A stretch of 37,611 nucleotides of DNA from an uncultured Peptococcaceae bacterium (GTDB lineage: Bacteria > Bacillota > Peptococcia > Peptococcales > Peptococcaceae): positions 1 through 37,611 of the forward strand of contig CAKQDL010000014.1 in assembly GCA_934229395.1 (NCBI GenBank), read 5' to 3'. Shown here piece by piece: positions 22,106-29,813 of the stretch; the stretch's first letter is position 1; each line of letters starts with the position of its first letter. The notes beneath the pieces are model-generated. The model was not told the DNA's origin. It saw nothing but the letters and a program-made list of their open reading frames with translations, and made no database searches. A program made the position numbers and the translations under genes.

Positions 22106-23106
22106 AGGGCAATGACCTCCTTGTTGTAGCCGTTTTCGGCGCTCACCTTGGCGGCGATGCCCTCGCTCACATAAATATTGTTGCTGCGGTCCACGAGGAT
22201 ACATTCAAAGTTTTGGCTGTTCTCCCGCCAGTAGCGCATCGCGCCTTCTAAATCCATAACGTAAAGGGCCGTAGAAAGGGCATCGGCCAAGGTGCCATCG
22301 GGGCTTATAATGGTCACGCTCGTGAGCTGACCTGTGGCCGGCATACCGGTGCGCGGGTCAATGATGTGGTGATATTCAATCCCATCCGATTCAAAATAGC
22401 GCTCGTAGCCGCCGGAGGTAATCACTGCGCAGGCCTCGCTTGCTTCAAAATTGGCACAAAGGGCATTGGTGTCTTCTGGGTCTTGGATGCCAATGCGCCA
22501 TGGCGAGCCATCGGCCTGTGGGCCACTGAGCTGCACGTTACCGCCCAATGAAACAGCGGCCGAGTCGATGTTGTAGGTGCGCATCACATCCATCACGCTG
22601 TCAGAAATGGCACCCTTGGCAATGCCACCCACATCCACACCCCAGCCCTCGGGAATGGTGATGGTGTTGCCTTGGATGTTGATTTGGCTGTCGTCCACCT
22701 TTTGCATCAGAGCGGTGCGTTCCTCGCGCGATGGCACGCGGTAGTCCTTCGATTCAAAGCCCCACGCCTCTACAAGAGGGCCAACGGTGAGAGAAAAGCA
22801 GCCGCTTGTTTCAAAGCTGAGGCTTTGGCCGCGGGTAATAAGCCCCGCCAATTCGTCGCTCACTGTGGCAGTGCCGGTACTGTTTAGGGTGGTGAGGTCG
22901 CTAGAATTTGGCGAATACACGCCCTCTAAGCGCAGCACCTCTTTCTTCGCGGCATTCAAGGCCGCCTCTGCCTCCTCGCCTTCGGCATAAATAGAAATAT
23001 CTGTATCAAGAGCGGTAAAATTCCGCGAACGCAAATCATCATTATTGAGAGCACAGCCAGCGAGCAGCAACACAGCCACAAGCAGCCCTGCAAAGAAACG
23101 CTTCAT
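22102..23106 (-). CDS. apbE: FAD:protein FMN transferase, lipoprotein
   Basis: This 334-residue ApbE-family flavinyl transferase attaches FMN from FAD to a Ser/Thr of target proteins outside the membrane. A lipoprotein signal ends in LLLAGC (Cys18). The motifs are GWGVDVGGIAKGAISD, YHHIIDPRTGMPA and the Mg-site region SPDGTLADALSTAL. It starts after AGAAGGGAG. It leads the operon with the NusG_II and Gx genes. No FMN-binding-domain substrate gene is visible in this window, so the target lies elsewhere. Confidence 0.94.
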   Translation of the reverse strand: MKRFFAGLLVAVLLLAGCALNNDDLRSRNFTALDTDISIYAEGEEAEAALNAAKKEVLRLEGVYSPNSSDLTTLNSTGTATVSDELAGLITRGQSLSFETSGCFSLTVGPLVEAWGFESKDYRVPSREERTALMQKVDDSQINIQGNTITIPEGWGVDVGGIAKGAISDSVMDVMRTYNIDSAAVSLGGNVQLSGPQADGSPWRIGIQDPEDTNALCANFEASEACAVITSGGYERYFESDGIEYHHIIDPRTGMPATGQLTSVTIISPDGTLADALSTALYVMDLEGAMRYWRENSQNFECILVDRSNNIYVSEGIAAKVSAENGYNKEVIAL

Positions 23107-23136
23107 GAGATATACTCCCTTCTTATAATTATTCTT

Positions 23137-23165
23137 AGCCTATCATTAGTACACCCCACTGTCAA
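23137..23165 (-). promoter_or_regulatory. apbE operon promoter
   Basis: Minus-strand TTGACA (23165-23160), a 17-nt spacer and TAGGCT (23142-23137) lie about 30 nt before the apbE start. Confidence 0.6.
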
Positions 23166-23176
23166 CGAGAGAAACG

Positions 23177-23206
23177 GTGACAAAAAGCGCAGGTAAATGA
23201 TACACT
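23177..23206 (+). promoter_or_regulatory. Promoter of the Y-family polymerase gene
   Basis: GTGACA (23177-23182), an 18-nt spacer and TACACT (23201-23206) lie about 30 nt before the start. No LexA box of the GAAC-N4-GTTC type was seen. Confidence 0.55.
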
Positions 23207-23237
23207 AAAGAAAAACGCCACGAAAGGAGAGACTCCT

Positions 23238-24722
23238 ATGCAACGGTGGTATGTAGCCATAGATTTAAAATCCTTCTACGCCTCGGTGGAATGTGTAGAG
23301 CGCCATCTCGACCCCTTAGACACCCATTTGGTGGTGGCCGATCAATCGCGCACCGACAAAACCATTTGCCTTGCCGTAACGCCCTCCCTCAAAAAAGAAG
23401 GCATCGGCGGCCGTCCGCGCCTTTTTGAGGTGAAGCAAAAGGTCAAAGAAGCCAACGCCTGGCGCCGCACCTTGGCCCGCGCGCCCCTGGAAGGTACCTC
23501 CACCAGTGCCCGCGCCCTAGCCGAAAACCCGCACCTCAGCCTCGATTACATTGTGGCGCCGCCGCGCATGAACCTCTACATGGCCTACAGCGCCCGCATT
23601 TACAGCATTTATCTGCGCCACATTGCGCCCCAGGACATCTACGCCTATTCGGTGGACGAGGTTTTTATCGACGTCACGCCCTATTTGCGCACCTACAACA
23701 AAACGCCCGAACAGCTCACCCGCTTTCTCATCAAGGAGGTCCTCAAGGAAACTGGCATCACCGCCACAGCCGGCATTGGCACCAATATGTATTTGGCCAA
23801 AATCGCCATGGACATCATCGCCAAAAAAATGGCCCCCGATGAAAACGGCGTGCGCCTGGCCATATTGGACGAAAAAACCTACCGCCGTATGCTTTGGACC
23901 CACGAGCCCCTCACCGATTTTTGGCGCGTAGGTCCCGGCACCGCCCGCCGCTTGCACCGCCTAGGCCTCAAGACCATGGGCGATGTGGCCCTTTGCTCCG
24001 TAGGCAAGGACACTGATTATTACAACGAAAACCTTCTTTATAAAACCTTTGGCATCCAAGCCGAGCTCCTCATTGACCACGCCTGGGGCTGGGAAAGCGT
24101 CACCATGGAAGACATTAAAAGCTACAAGCCAAAAAACAACAGCCTTTCTAGCGGCCAGGTCCTCCACGAGCCCTACAGTGCCGAAAAGGCCCGCCTCGTT
24201 CTCTTAGAAATGACCGAGGCCATGGCTCTAAAGCTCGTGCGTGAAGGCCTTGTGACCGACCAAGTCGTGGTCACCGTAGGCTACGACGTGCAAAACCTCG
24301 GCCCAAGCAGCCACTACCAAGGCGAGGTCCACATTGACCGCTACGGCCGCGCCGTGCCCAAGGATGCCCACGGCAGCGTCAATCTAGAGCGCCCCTCCTC
24401 ATCCTCCAAGCGTCTTCACGACACCGTGGCCGCCCTCTACGACCGCATCATAGACCCCACCCTCCTGGTGCGGCGGCTGACCTTGGCCCTGAACCATGTC
24501 AAAGACGAGGAAAGCGTCAAAAAAAGCGTGCGCCAGCAAAGCCTCTTTGAAGACACCGCCGCCGAAGCCGTCGAAATCGACCCCAAGGAACGCGCCGTGC
24601 AAAAAACCATCCTAGAGCTCCAAGAGCGCTTCGGCAAAAACGCCGTCCTCCGCGCCTCCAGCCTAGAAGAAGGCGCCACCGCCATAGAACGCAACAACCA
24701 AGTCGGCGGCCACAAGGCATAA
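23238..24722 (+). CDS. Y-family (UmuC-like) translesion DNA polymerase
   Basis: This 494-residue polymerase has the catalytic acidic residues Asp9 (AIDLKSFYASVE), Asp140 and Glu141 (YSVDEVFID), the helix-hairpin-helix segment WRVGPGTARRLHRLGLKTMG, and a little-finger domain. Near the C-terminus QQSLF (433-437) matches the beta-clamp binding motif. Length and the insert after residue 45 (ICLAVTPSLKKEGI) follow the UmuC/YqjW-like Bacillota group rather than DinB. It starts after AAAGGAGAGACTCCT. It seems monocistronic, with damage-tolerance synthesis as the likely role. Confidence 0.93.
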   Translation: MQRWYVAIDLKSFYASVECVERHLDPLDTHLVVADQSRTDKTICLAVTPSLKKEGIGGRPRLFEVKQKVKEANAWRRTLARAPLEGTSTSARALAENPHLSLDYIVAPPRMNLYMAYSARIYSIYLRHIAPQDIYAYSVDEVFIDVTPYLRTYNKTPEQLTRFLIKEVLKETGITATAGIGTNMYLAKIAMDIIAKKMAPDENGVRLAILDEKTYRRMLWTHEPLTDFWRVGPGTARRLHRLGLKTMGDVALCSVGKDTDYYNENLLYKTFGIQAELLIDHAWGWESVTMEDIKSYKPKNNSLSSGQVLHEPYSAEKARLVLLEMTEAMALKLVREGLVTDQVVVTVGYDVQNLGPSSHYQGEVHIDRYGRAVPKDAHGSVNLERPSSSSKRLHDTVAALYDRIIDPTLLVRRLTLALNHVKDEESVKKSVRQQSLFEDTAAEAVEIDPKERAVQKTILELQERFGKNAVLRASSLEEGATAIERNNQVGGHKA

Positions 24723-24746
24723 AAAGAGCCCCAGTGTAGGGGCTTC

Positions 24747-25053
24747 AGACTGTCGATAAAGGTATATTTTCAGCATAGACGTGTATGCATTCGTGAAGCC
24801 TTCCCCCTTGAGGGGCACCCTTCGGGTACTAGCTTCGCGTCGGAATTAGTGGGTTTTCTGGAGCAGGGCGGAAGAAAACTCGGATGAGGGTGTATTTTCA
24901 CCGCACTTTACAGCTAAATCGATCATTCGCTGGCGCTCATACCCCTCATCCGTCGGCTACGCCGCCACCTTCCCCCCAAGTGGGGAAGGCTCATGCTATT
25001 CTCCAAATCTTTCTATTCACATACACGTTTTAGGTTTTTCTACAGTCTGAGCC
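24747..25053. repeat. 300-bp MITE-like intergenic repeat, copy C
   Basis: The ends CAGACTGTCGATAAAGG and CCTAAAACGTGTATG-type right end (TTTTTCTACAGTCTG) form terminal inverted repeats with a few mismatches. The body is nearly identical to copy A, apart from an internal CACCCTTCGGGTACTAGCTT insert that is also in copy B. It fills most of the 380-bp gap 24723-25102, and a short CCTTTCCC/GGGGAAGG hairpin follows. Confidence 0.82.
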
Positions 25054-25102
25054 TTTCCCACATGGGGGAAGGCTTCACAACTACGCACGCCTGCCTCCGC
25101 CT

Positions 25103-26110
25103 CTATTTGCTTTGGACCTTTTCGAAGCCTTTTAGGGTGATGGTGGTGGTGCCGTCTTTTTCTAGGTGCATCTCGAAGCGTTCTGGATCGTTGTAGTAGT
25201 CGGCTGGGATGGTGAGGGTGGTGTCGCCATCTAGGACAATTTTGTAAGAGGCTGTTTGCTTTAAGGCAAAGTCCTTTTCTACGAGGATGTTTTCCGGCAT
25301 ATTCATGACCACCGATTCGCTCACGAAGCTCGATTGCATGATGGCAGAGTTTGGGAAGACCTTTTCGGCCAATTCGCGCACGGGCACCACGTCGCTCTTG
25401 GTGGCGTTTTCGCCAATGTAAGCCTTGGCGCGGCCAATGGCTTCGACGCTGTCTTGGCCGTATTCATCGCAAACCACGGCGGTCATGGTGCGGATGCTGT
25501 TGTAATTGCCACGGCTGGAGCCTTCGCCCACGCAGCCCATCACGAGGTCCTCGAAGACCATGTATTTTTCTTTTTCAAACTTAATGGCAAAGTCGAAAAG
25601 GCGCACGCTGAAGTCCTTCAAGTCGACAATGGCGTAGCCCTTGGCCTTTTGGGTTGGCTGTGGCATAATCGAGCGGTGGATGGCCAAGGCGGCGCTGGCG
25701 CTCCCGTCCTCGCCCTCTTCCACACTGTGGGTAAAGTTGATTTTATCCATCATCACCAAAATGGCGAGTTTTGGACGGCCCTGGGCATCGTTAAAGCGCA
25801 CCATAAAGAGATGATAATTGAACTCCACCTCAAAATTACGCAGCTCCTCAAAAAAGTAGGTGGCAAAATCCTGGCTATAGTCCACAAAGCTCACCTCGCC
25901 CTCGGCGAAGGCTGCGAGCTTGCGCTTGGCGTCGGTTTCGTTGATAAACTTGGCATGAGCCGCAGCCGGATCTTTGAGACCGCGCTCGATGTGGTTTTCC
26001 AAATAGCTTAGGAGCACGCCATCGTGCATATTGAGGGTTCGGGAAGAAATCACGTCTACAGTAGACACGGCGTTGAACACGTGGAGAATGGCTTCTTGAA
26101 TTTGAATCAT
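25103..26110 (-). CDS. Nucleoid-associated protein, NA37/YejK family
   Basis: This 335-residue protein matches the NdpA/YejK family (PF04245). It shows IQIQEAILHVFNAVS at the start, DAKRKLAAFAEGEVSF, a central beta core (NYHLFMVRFNDAQGRPKLAI) and a C-terminal VSESVVMNMPENILVEK region. Most Bacillota members are uncharacterised; E. coli YejK associates with the nucleoid. The ATG at 26110 is 9 nt after AAAGG and is preferred to the one at 26119. It is transcribed divergently from brnQ. Confidence 0.85.
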   Translation of the reverse strand: MIQIQEAILHVFNAVSTVDVISSRTLNMHDGVLLSYLENHIERGLKDPAAAHAKFINETDAKRKLAAFAEGEVSFVDYSQDFATYFFEELRNFEVEFNYHLFMVRFNDAQGRPKLAILVMMDKINFTHSVEEGEDGSASAALAIHRSIMPQPTQKAKGYAIVDLKDFSVRLFDFAIKFEKEKYMVFEDLVMGCVGEGSSRGNYNSIRTMTAVVCDEYGQDSVEAIGRAKAYIGENATKSDVVPVRELAEKVFPNSAIMQSSFVSESVVMNMPENILVEKDFALKQTASYKIVLDGDTTLTIPADYYNDPERFEMHLEKDGTTTITLKGFEKVQSK

Positions 26111-26141
26111 TTTTATCATCCTTTGTTATAACAGTGTCTTT

Positions 26142-26170
26142 AGTATAATAGACACTTATCGTCCTCTCAA
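26142..26170 (-). promoter_or_regulatory. Promoter of the NA37 gene
   Basis: Minus-strand TTGAGA (26170-26165), a 17-nt spacer and TATACT (26147-26142) precede the start by about 30 nt. Confidence 0.7.
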
Positions 26171-26232
26171 GAGCAACTTTCCTTCTTATAGTCACCATAG
26201 GCATTTTCCATAGATTTCTGTATTATAATAGC

Positions 26233-26261
26233 TTGCATGTATACAAATCGTATACTATAAT
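26233..26261 (+). promoter_or_regulatory. brnQ promoter with an inverted repeat as spacer
   Basis: TTGCAT (26233-26238) and consensus TATAAT (26256-26261) are separated by exactly GTATACAAATCGTATAC, an inverted repeat (GTATAC-N5-GTATAC). A regulator, possibly of GntR type, bound there would sit between the two boxes. An imperfect hairpin follows at 26299-26326 in the leader. Confidence 0.7.
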
Positions 26262-26348
26262 AAGCTAATAGTCCGTAAGAAGGGGACCTTTATTTTTTGC
26301 ACGAATAATGTGCTACACAATTCGCACTTATAAAAAAGGAGTGGTATC

Positions 26349-27698
26349 ATGAATCGACGTACAAAAGACACCTTAATCGTAGGCTTCGCCCTGTTCTCTA
26401 TGTTTTTAGGTGCCGGTAACCTTATTTTCCCACCGTATCTTGGCTTGCATTCTGGCGAAGGCTGGCTGCCTGTGCTCTTGGGCTTTGTGCTCACTGGCGT
26501 AGGTCTTCCTCTTTGCGCTGTATACGCCATTTTAAAGAGCGGTGGCACCATCATGACCATGGCGCGCCACATTGGCAAGCCTTTTGGCCGTGCACTTGGT
26601 CTTATTGTGGTATTGGCCATTGGGCCTATGTTCGCCATCCCTCGTACAGCAGCGACTGTGTACGAAGTTGGGGTTGCACCAATCGCCCCTGGCGTAAACA
26701 TCACCCTAAGTTCTCTTGTGTTCTTTGCCATTGTTTTGGCTCTTTCTATCAACAACAGCAAGGTTGTTGACCGTTTGGGCAAATTCCTCACACCATTCCT
26801 TATGCTCACCCTTTTTGCTATTTGCGTGGCAGCCATCCTCAATCCAGTGGGTGAACCTGGCACTGCTGCGGCACCTGTGTACAACTTCGCTGGCGGCTTT
26901 ACCGAAGGCTACCAAACCATGGACGCCCTTGCAGCTACCATGTTTGCCGGCGTGGCTCTTTCCAACATTGTTGCCCGTGGCTACAATGTGCGTGAAGAAC
27001 AGCTTTCTATGAGTATCCGCGCAGGCGTGATTGCTACCATGCTCTTGGCCCTCGTTTATTGTGGCCTTACCTTTGGCGGTGCTGGCTGCACCGATGCCTT
27101 CCCAGCAGACGTAGAACGCAGCGCCCTCCTCGTTGGCATGACCAAAGGCCTCTTGGGCAGCCTTGGCGCTTACTGCCTCTCTGCCGCTGTTTCCTTGGCC
27201 TGTCTCACCACCGCTGTTGGCCTATGCGTAACCACTGGCCAATACTTCAATGAGCTTTCTGGCGGCAAGCTCCACTACAAGCACGTGGTTGTTGTGACCG
27301 TTATTGTTTCTGCCCTCATCTCTGTATTGGGCGTTACCACCATCATCAACCTCGCTGTACCATTTCTTTATTTGGTATACCCTGTGCTTATGGCCCTCGT
27401 TATCTGCACCGTCTTTGACAAATTCTTGCCAAACAAAAACGCCTACACCGGCGCTGTTATTGGCGCCTTCCTCATCAGTATCATTGATGCGCTTTCAACC
27501 GTTGGCGGCCTTGGCATTTCTGCGGCTTGGATTGATAGCCTCGTGGCCTTTGGTAAGACCCTACCGCTCGCAAGCTTCGGCCTCGCTTGGGTGATTCCAG
27601 CTGTCATTCTCGCTGTGATTTTCTCCTTCATTCCAAGAAAGAAAGACACCTCCGAGGTTGTTTTCAGCATCTACGATGAAGAAAACGCCAACAAATAA
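26349..27698 (+). CDS. brnQ: Branched-chain amino acid:cation symporter (LIVCS family)
   Basis: This 449-residue membrane transporter takes up leucine, isoleucine and valine with a cation. The start RRTKDTLIVGFALFSMFLGA and GNLIFPPYLGLHSG are diagnostic of BrnQ. AIGPMFAIPRTAATVYEVGV and GFTEGYQTMDALAATMFAGV further match, and about 12 helices can be drawn. It starts 7 nt after AAAAAAGGAG and has its own terminator. Its promoter carries a likely operator. Confidence 0.95.
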   Translation: MNRRTKDTLIVGFALFSMFLGAGNLIFPPYLGLHSGEGWLPVLLGFVLTGVGLPLCAVYAILKSGGTIMTMARHIGKPFGRALGLIVVLAIGPMFAIPRTAATVYEVGVAPIAPGVNITLSSLVFFAIVLALSINNSKVVDRLGKFLTPFLMLTLFAICVAAILNPVGEPGTAAAPVYNFAGGFTEGYQTMDALAATMFAGVALSNIVARGYNVREEQLSMSIRAGVIATMLLALVYCGLTFGGAGCTDAFPADVERSALLVGMTKGLLGSLGAYCLSAAVSLACLTTAVGLCVTTGQYFNELSGGKLHYKHVVVVTVIVSALISVLGVTTIINLAVPFLYLVYPVLMALVICTVFDKFLPNKNAYTGAVIGAFLISIIDALSTVGGLGISAAWIDSLVAFGKTLPLASFGLAWVIPAVILAVIFSFIPRKKDTSEVVFSIYDEENANK

Positions 27699-27708
27699 TC
27701 ACATATGC

Positions 27709-27736
27709 AAACGCTCCCGCAATGGGGGCGTTTTTT
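27709..27736 (+). terminator. Rho-independent terminator after brnQ
   Basis: AACGCTCCC pairs with GGGGGCGTT (one G-U) around a short loop, and the stem is followed by TTTTTT. Confidence 0.88.
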
Positions 27737-27777
27737 GTGGTAAATTCAGAAATTTTACATCATTTTTTTCATAATCG

Positions 27778-27786
27778 TGATATACT
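27778..27786 (+). promoter_or_regulatory. Extended -10 promoter for the ppk2 pair
   Basis: TGATATACT is a good extended -10. The region upstream is A/T-rich with no clear -35. The start codon is 48 nt further on. Confidence 0.5.
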
Positions 27787-27833
27787 GTAAGTAACTTATT
27801 GCTTTTTTAACTTGCCGCAAAGGACTGATAACA

Positions 27834-29324
27834 ATGCTGCAAAAAATCAACTATCCAACCACCGACCCCTTAATGAACCTCAAGATGAGCGACCTTGGCG
27901 AGCGCTTGGGCGCCTTGCAACGTGAGCTGACCCAAACCGACAAGTCCCTCTTGATTCTTATTTCTGGCTGGGAGGCTGTGGGCAAGGGGCGCGTGTTGAA
28001 CGACCTCGCCCGCGAGCTCGATCCGCGTTACTACCGTTTTCACCAATTTGGCGATGCCACCGAAGCCGACCGCCAGCACCCTCTGCTGTGGCGCTTTTTC
28101 CAAGCCTTTCCAGAGCATGGACGGGTGGCCATTTTTGACCACAGCTATTACCGCGAGCTCTTTTTTAACCCCGATTGCAACGACGGGTGCTACCACAAGG
28201 CCCTGCGCGACATCAATTTTATAGAAAAGCTCCTCACCGACGATGGCTGCATGGTGGTCAAGTTCTTTATAGACATCACCGAAGACGGTATGCAGGCCAA
28301 TATTGAGGCCCTCGAAAACGACAAAAACAAGCGTTTTCTTTTGACCGATTTCGACAAGTACCAGCTCAAGCATTACAACCGTTTTCGTAAGCATTTTACC
28401 CGTGTGCTGACCGATACCTCCACCCTCACCTCGCCATGGCACATTTTAAACGCCGGTGGCAAAAAGGTGTCGCGCGAGGTCCTCACCACCCTGATTCGCT
28501 CTCTTGAGTGGCATCTAAGCACCCCAGAAGATCAAGACGCCGTGCCTCTGCCACCAATTGTAAGCCATCCTCTAGATGAGGTGGACCTTTCGGCCGTCAT
28601 CACAGAGGAAGAGTATAAGGCGCGCCTCAAGCCCCTTCAGGCCGAAGCCGCCGAGCTCACCTATTTGCTCTATCGCCACCATATTCCAACCATTGCCGTT
28701 TTTGAAGGCAGTGACGCCGCCGGTAAGGGTGGCTGCATTCGCCGTCTAACCAGGCAAATGGACCCGCGCAGCTACATGGTGGCCACCACCTCGGCACCGA
28801 GCAAGTACGAGCTGAGCCATCATTATCTGTGGCGCTTTTACCAAACCTTCCCTCTGCCTGGCCATCTCACCATCTACGACCGCAGCTGGTATGGCCGCGT
28901 GATGGTGGAGCGCATTGAGGGCTTCGCCTCGCCAAAACGCTGGCAGGCCGCCTATAAGGAAATCAACGACATGGAAGAGAGCCTTGTAGAAGATGGCTAC
29001 CTCATCATCAAGTACCTTCTTGTGATTGATAAGGACACCCAGCTCGCGCGCTTCCAAGATCGCCAAAACAACCCTAGCAAAAATTACAAAATCACCGACG
29101 AAGACTGGCGCAACCGCGAAAAATTCGATGCCTACACCCAAGCCATGAACGATATGCTCGTGCGCACCTCCACCGCCTCTGCACCATGGACCGTCATCCC
29201 AAGTGTAGACAAGCCCTACGCCCGCATTCGCGTGCTAGAAACCTTCATTCAAGCAGCAAAGGAGGCCCTCCAAAAGAAAGGCCTCCATGTAAAAATTACC
29301 GTTCAAAAATCCAAGGATAAATAA
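27834..29324 (+). CDS. Two-domain PPK2 polyphosphate kinase (class II, polyphosphate:AMP phosphotransferase type)
   Basis: This 496-residue protein consists of two fused PPK2 domains. The C-terminal domain has an intact Walker A, EGSDAAGKGG (about 292-301), and the lid/Walker B motif DRSWYGR (349-355). The N-terminal domain keeps GWEAVGKG (45-52) but has DHSYYREL where DRSWYxR is expected, so it looks degenerate. This is the layout of class II PPK2 enzymes such as Pseudomonas PA3455, which phosphorylate AMP to ADP with polyphosphate. It starts after AAAGGACTG. A lysine-rich small gene follows 14 nt later in the same transcript. Confidence 0.92.
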   Translation: MLQKINYPTTDPLMNLKMSDLGERLGALQRELTQTDKSLLILISGWEAVGKGRVLNDLARELDPRYYRFHQFGDATEADRQHPLLWRFFQAFPEHGRVAIFDHSYYRELFFNPDCNDGCYHKALRDINFIEKLLTDDGCMVVKFFIDITEDGMQANIEALENDKNKRFLLTDFDKYQLKHYNRFRKHFTRVLTDTSTLTSPWHILNAGGKKVSREVLTTLIRSLEWHLSTPEDQDAVPLPPIVSHPLDEVDLSAVITEEEYKARLKPLQAEAAELTYLLYRHHIPTIAVFEGSDAAGKGGCIRRLTRQMDPRSYMVATTSAPSKYELSHHYLWRFYQTFPLPGHLTIYDRSWYGRVMVERIEGFASPKRWQAAYKEINDMEESLVEDGYLIIKYLLVIDKDTQLARFQDRQNNPSKNYKITDEDWRNREKFDAYTQAMNDMLVRTSTASAPWTVIPSVDKPYARIRVLETFIQAAKEALQKKGLHVKITVQKSKDK

Positions 29325-29338
29325 GGGAGCGAAAAATC

Positions 29339-29632
29339 ATGAGCGAAGAGAAGATTGTACCCGTAGTAGAAGACGAAGAGCTGACCATCGAAGTCATCGT
29401 CGTCCCAGAAGAAGGCGCCATCATCCCAGATGAAGCACCAGCAGAAGAAGGCGCCATCATCCCAGGTGAAGCACCAGCAGAAGAAAAGAAAAAAGACAAA
29501 AAGAAAGACAAAAAGAAAAAGTCCAAGAAGGACAAGAAAGACAAAAAGGGCAAAAAGAAAAAAGATAAGAAGAAAGATAAGAAAAAGAACGATAAGAAAA
29601 AATCCAAAAAAGATAAAAAGAAGAAAAAGTAA
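29339..29632 (+). CDS. Acidic/poly-lysine low-complexity protein encoded with PPK2
   Basis: This 97-residue protein is of unrecognised family. Residues 1-49 are acidic and contain a 12-residue tandem repeat (EEGAIIPxEAPA, 24-47). Residues 50-97 are 36 lysines out of 48, interrupted mainly by single Asp, Ser, Gly or Asn. No signal peptide, membrane helix or cysteine is present. It has a ribosome site (AAGGGAG) and shares the ppk2 transcript, 14 nt apart, before a strong terminator. Acid-serine-lysine tracts and lysine repeats are known to bind or be modified by polyphosphate, so a polyphosphate-linked role is a reasonable inference. A nucleic-acid-binding tail is the main alternative. Confidence 0.8.
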   Translation: MSEEKIVPVVEDEELTIEVIVVPEEGAIIPDEAPAEEGAIIPGEAPAEEKKKDKKKDKKKKSKKDKKDKKGKKKKDKKKDKKKNDKKKSKKDKKKKK

Positions 29633-29637
29633 GCATT

Positions 29638-29676
29638 AAAAAGCCATGCCGGCGACTTTGCAGGCATGGCTTTTTT
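29638..29676 (+). terminator. Terminator of the ppk2/poly-lysine operon
   Basis: GCCATGCC (29643-29650) and GGCATGGC (29663-29670) form a perfect stem, flanked by an A-run and TTTTTT. Confidence 0.92.
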
Positions 29677-29769
29677 GGTGCAGATGAAGTCGAAGGTGGA
29701 GGTATAGAAAAAGCTTTTGAAATTCCGCGCGACCTTTTTGGTTTTAAACTTTCTCCTGTGCATATATGA
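29677..29769 (+). pseudogene. Possible 3' fragment of a gene at the compositional junction
   Basis: Immediately past the terminator a frame reads GADEVEGGGIEKAFEIPRDL then FGFKLSPVHI and stops at 29769. It has no start codon of its own and runs back into the terminator. The residue pattern looks protein-like, but I cannot name a family. It may be the tail of a gene cut by a rearrangement, or chance. No other feature is seen up to 29813. Confidence 0.25.
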
Positions 29770-29813
29770 ACCGTAGAGCATGGTACACGCCTATCCGTTC
29801 AACAAGCTCAGCA

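Noticed and set aside
23140..23237. LexA operator before the Y-family polymerase gene
   Set aside because: No GAAC-N4-GTTC-type palindrome is present.
26262..26348. T-box leader before brnQ
   Set aside because: The leader is short, with no T-box sequence or terminator/antiterminator pair. Only an imperfect hairpin is present.
29296..29781. 161-codon minus-strand frame rich in Phe/Leu/Ser that looks like membrane protein
   Set aside because: The hydrophobic stretch is only the complement of the lysine codons of the poly-lysine gene, which has the ribosome site and terminator.
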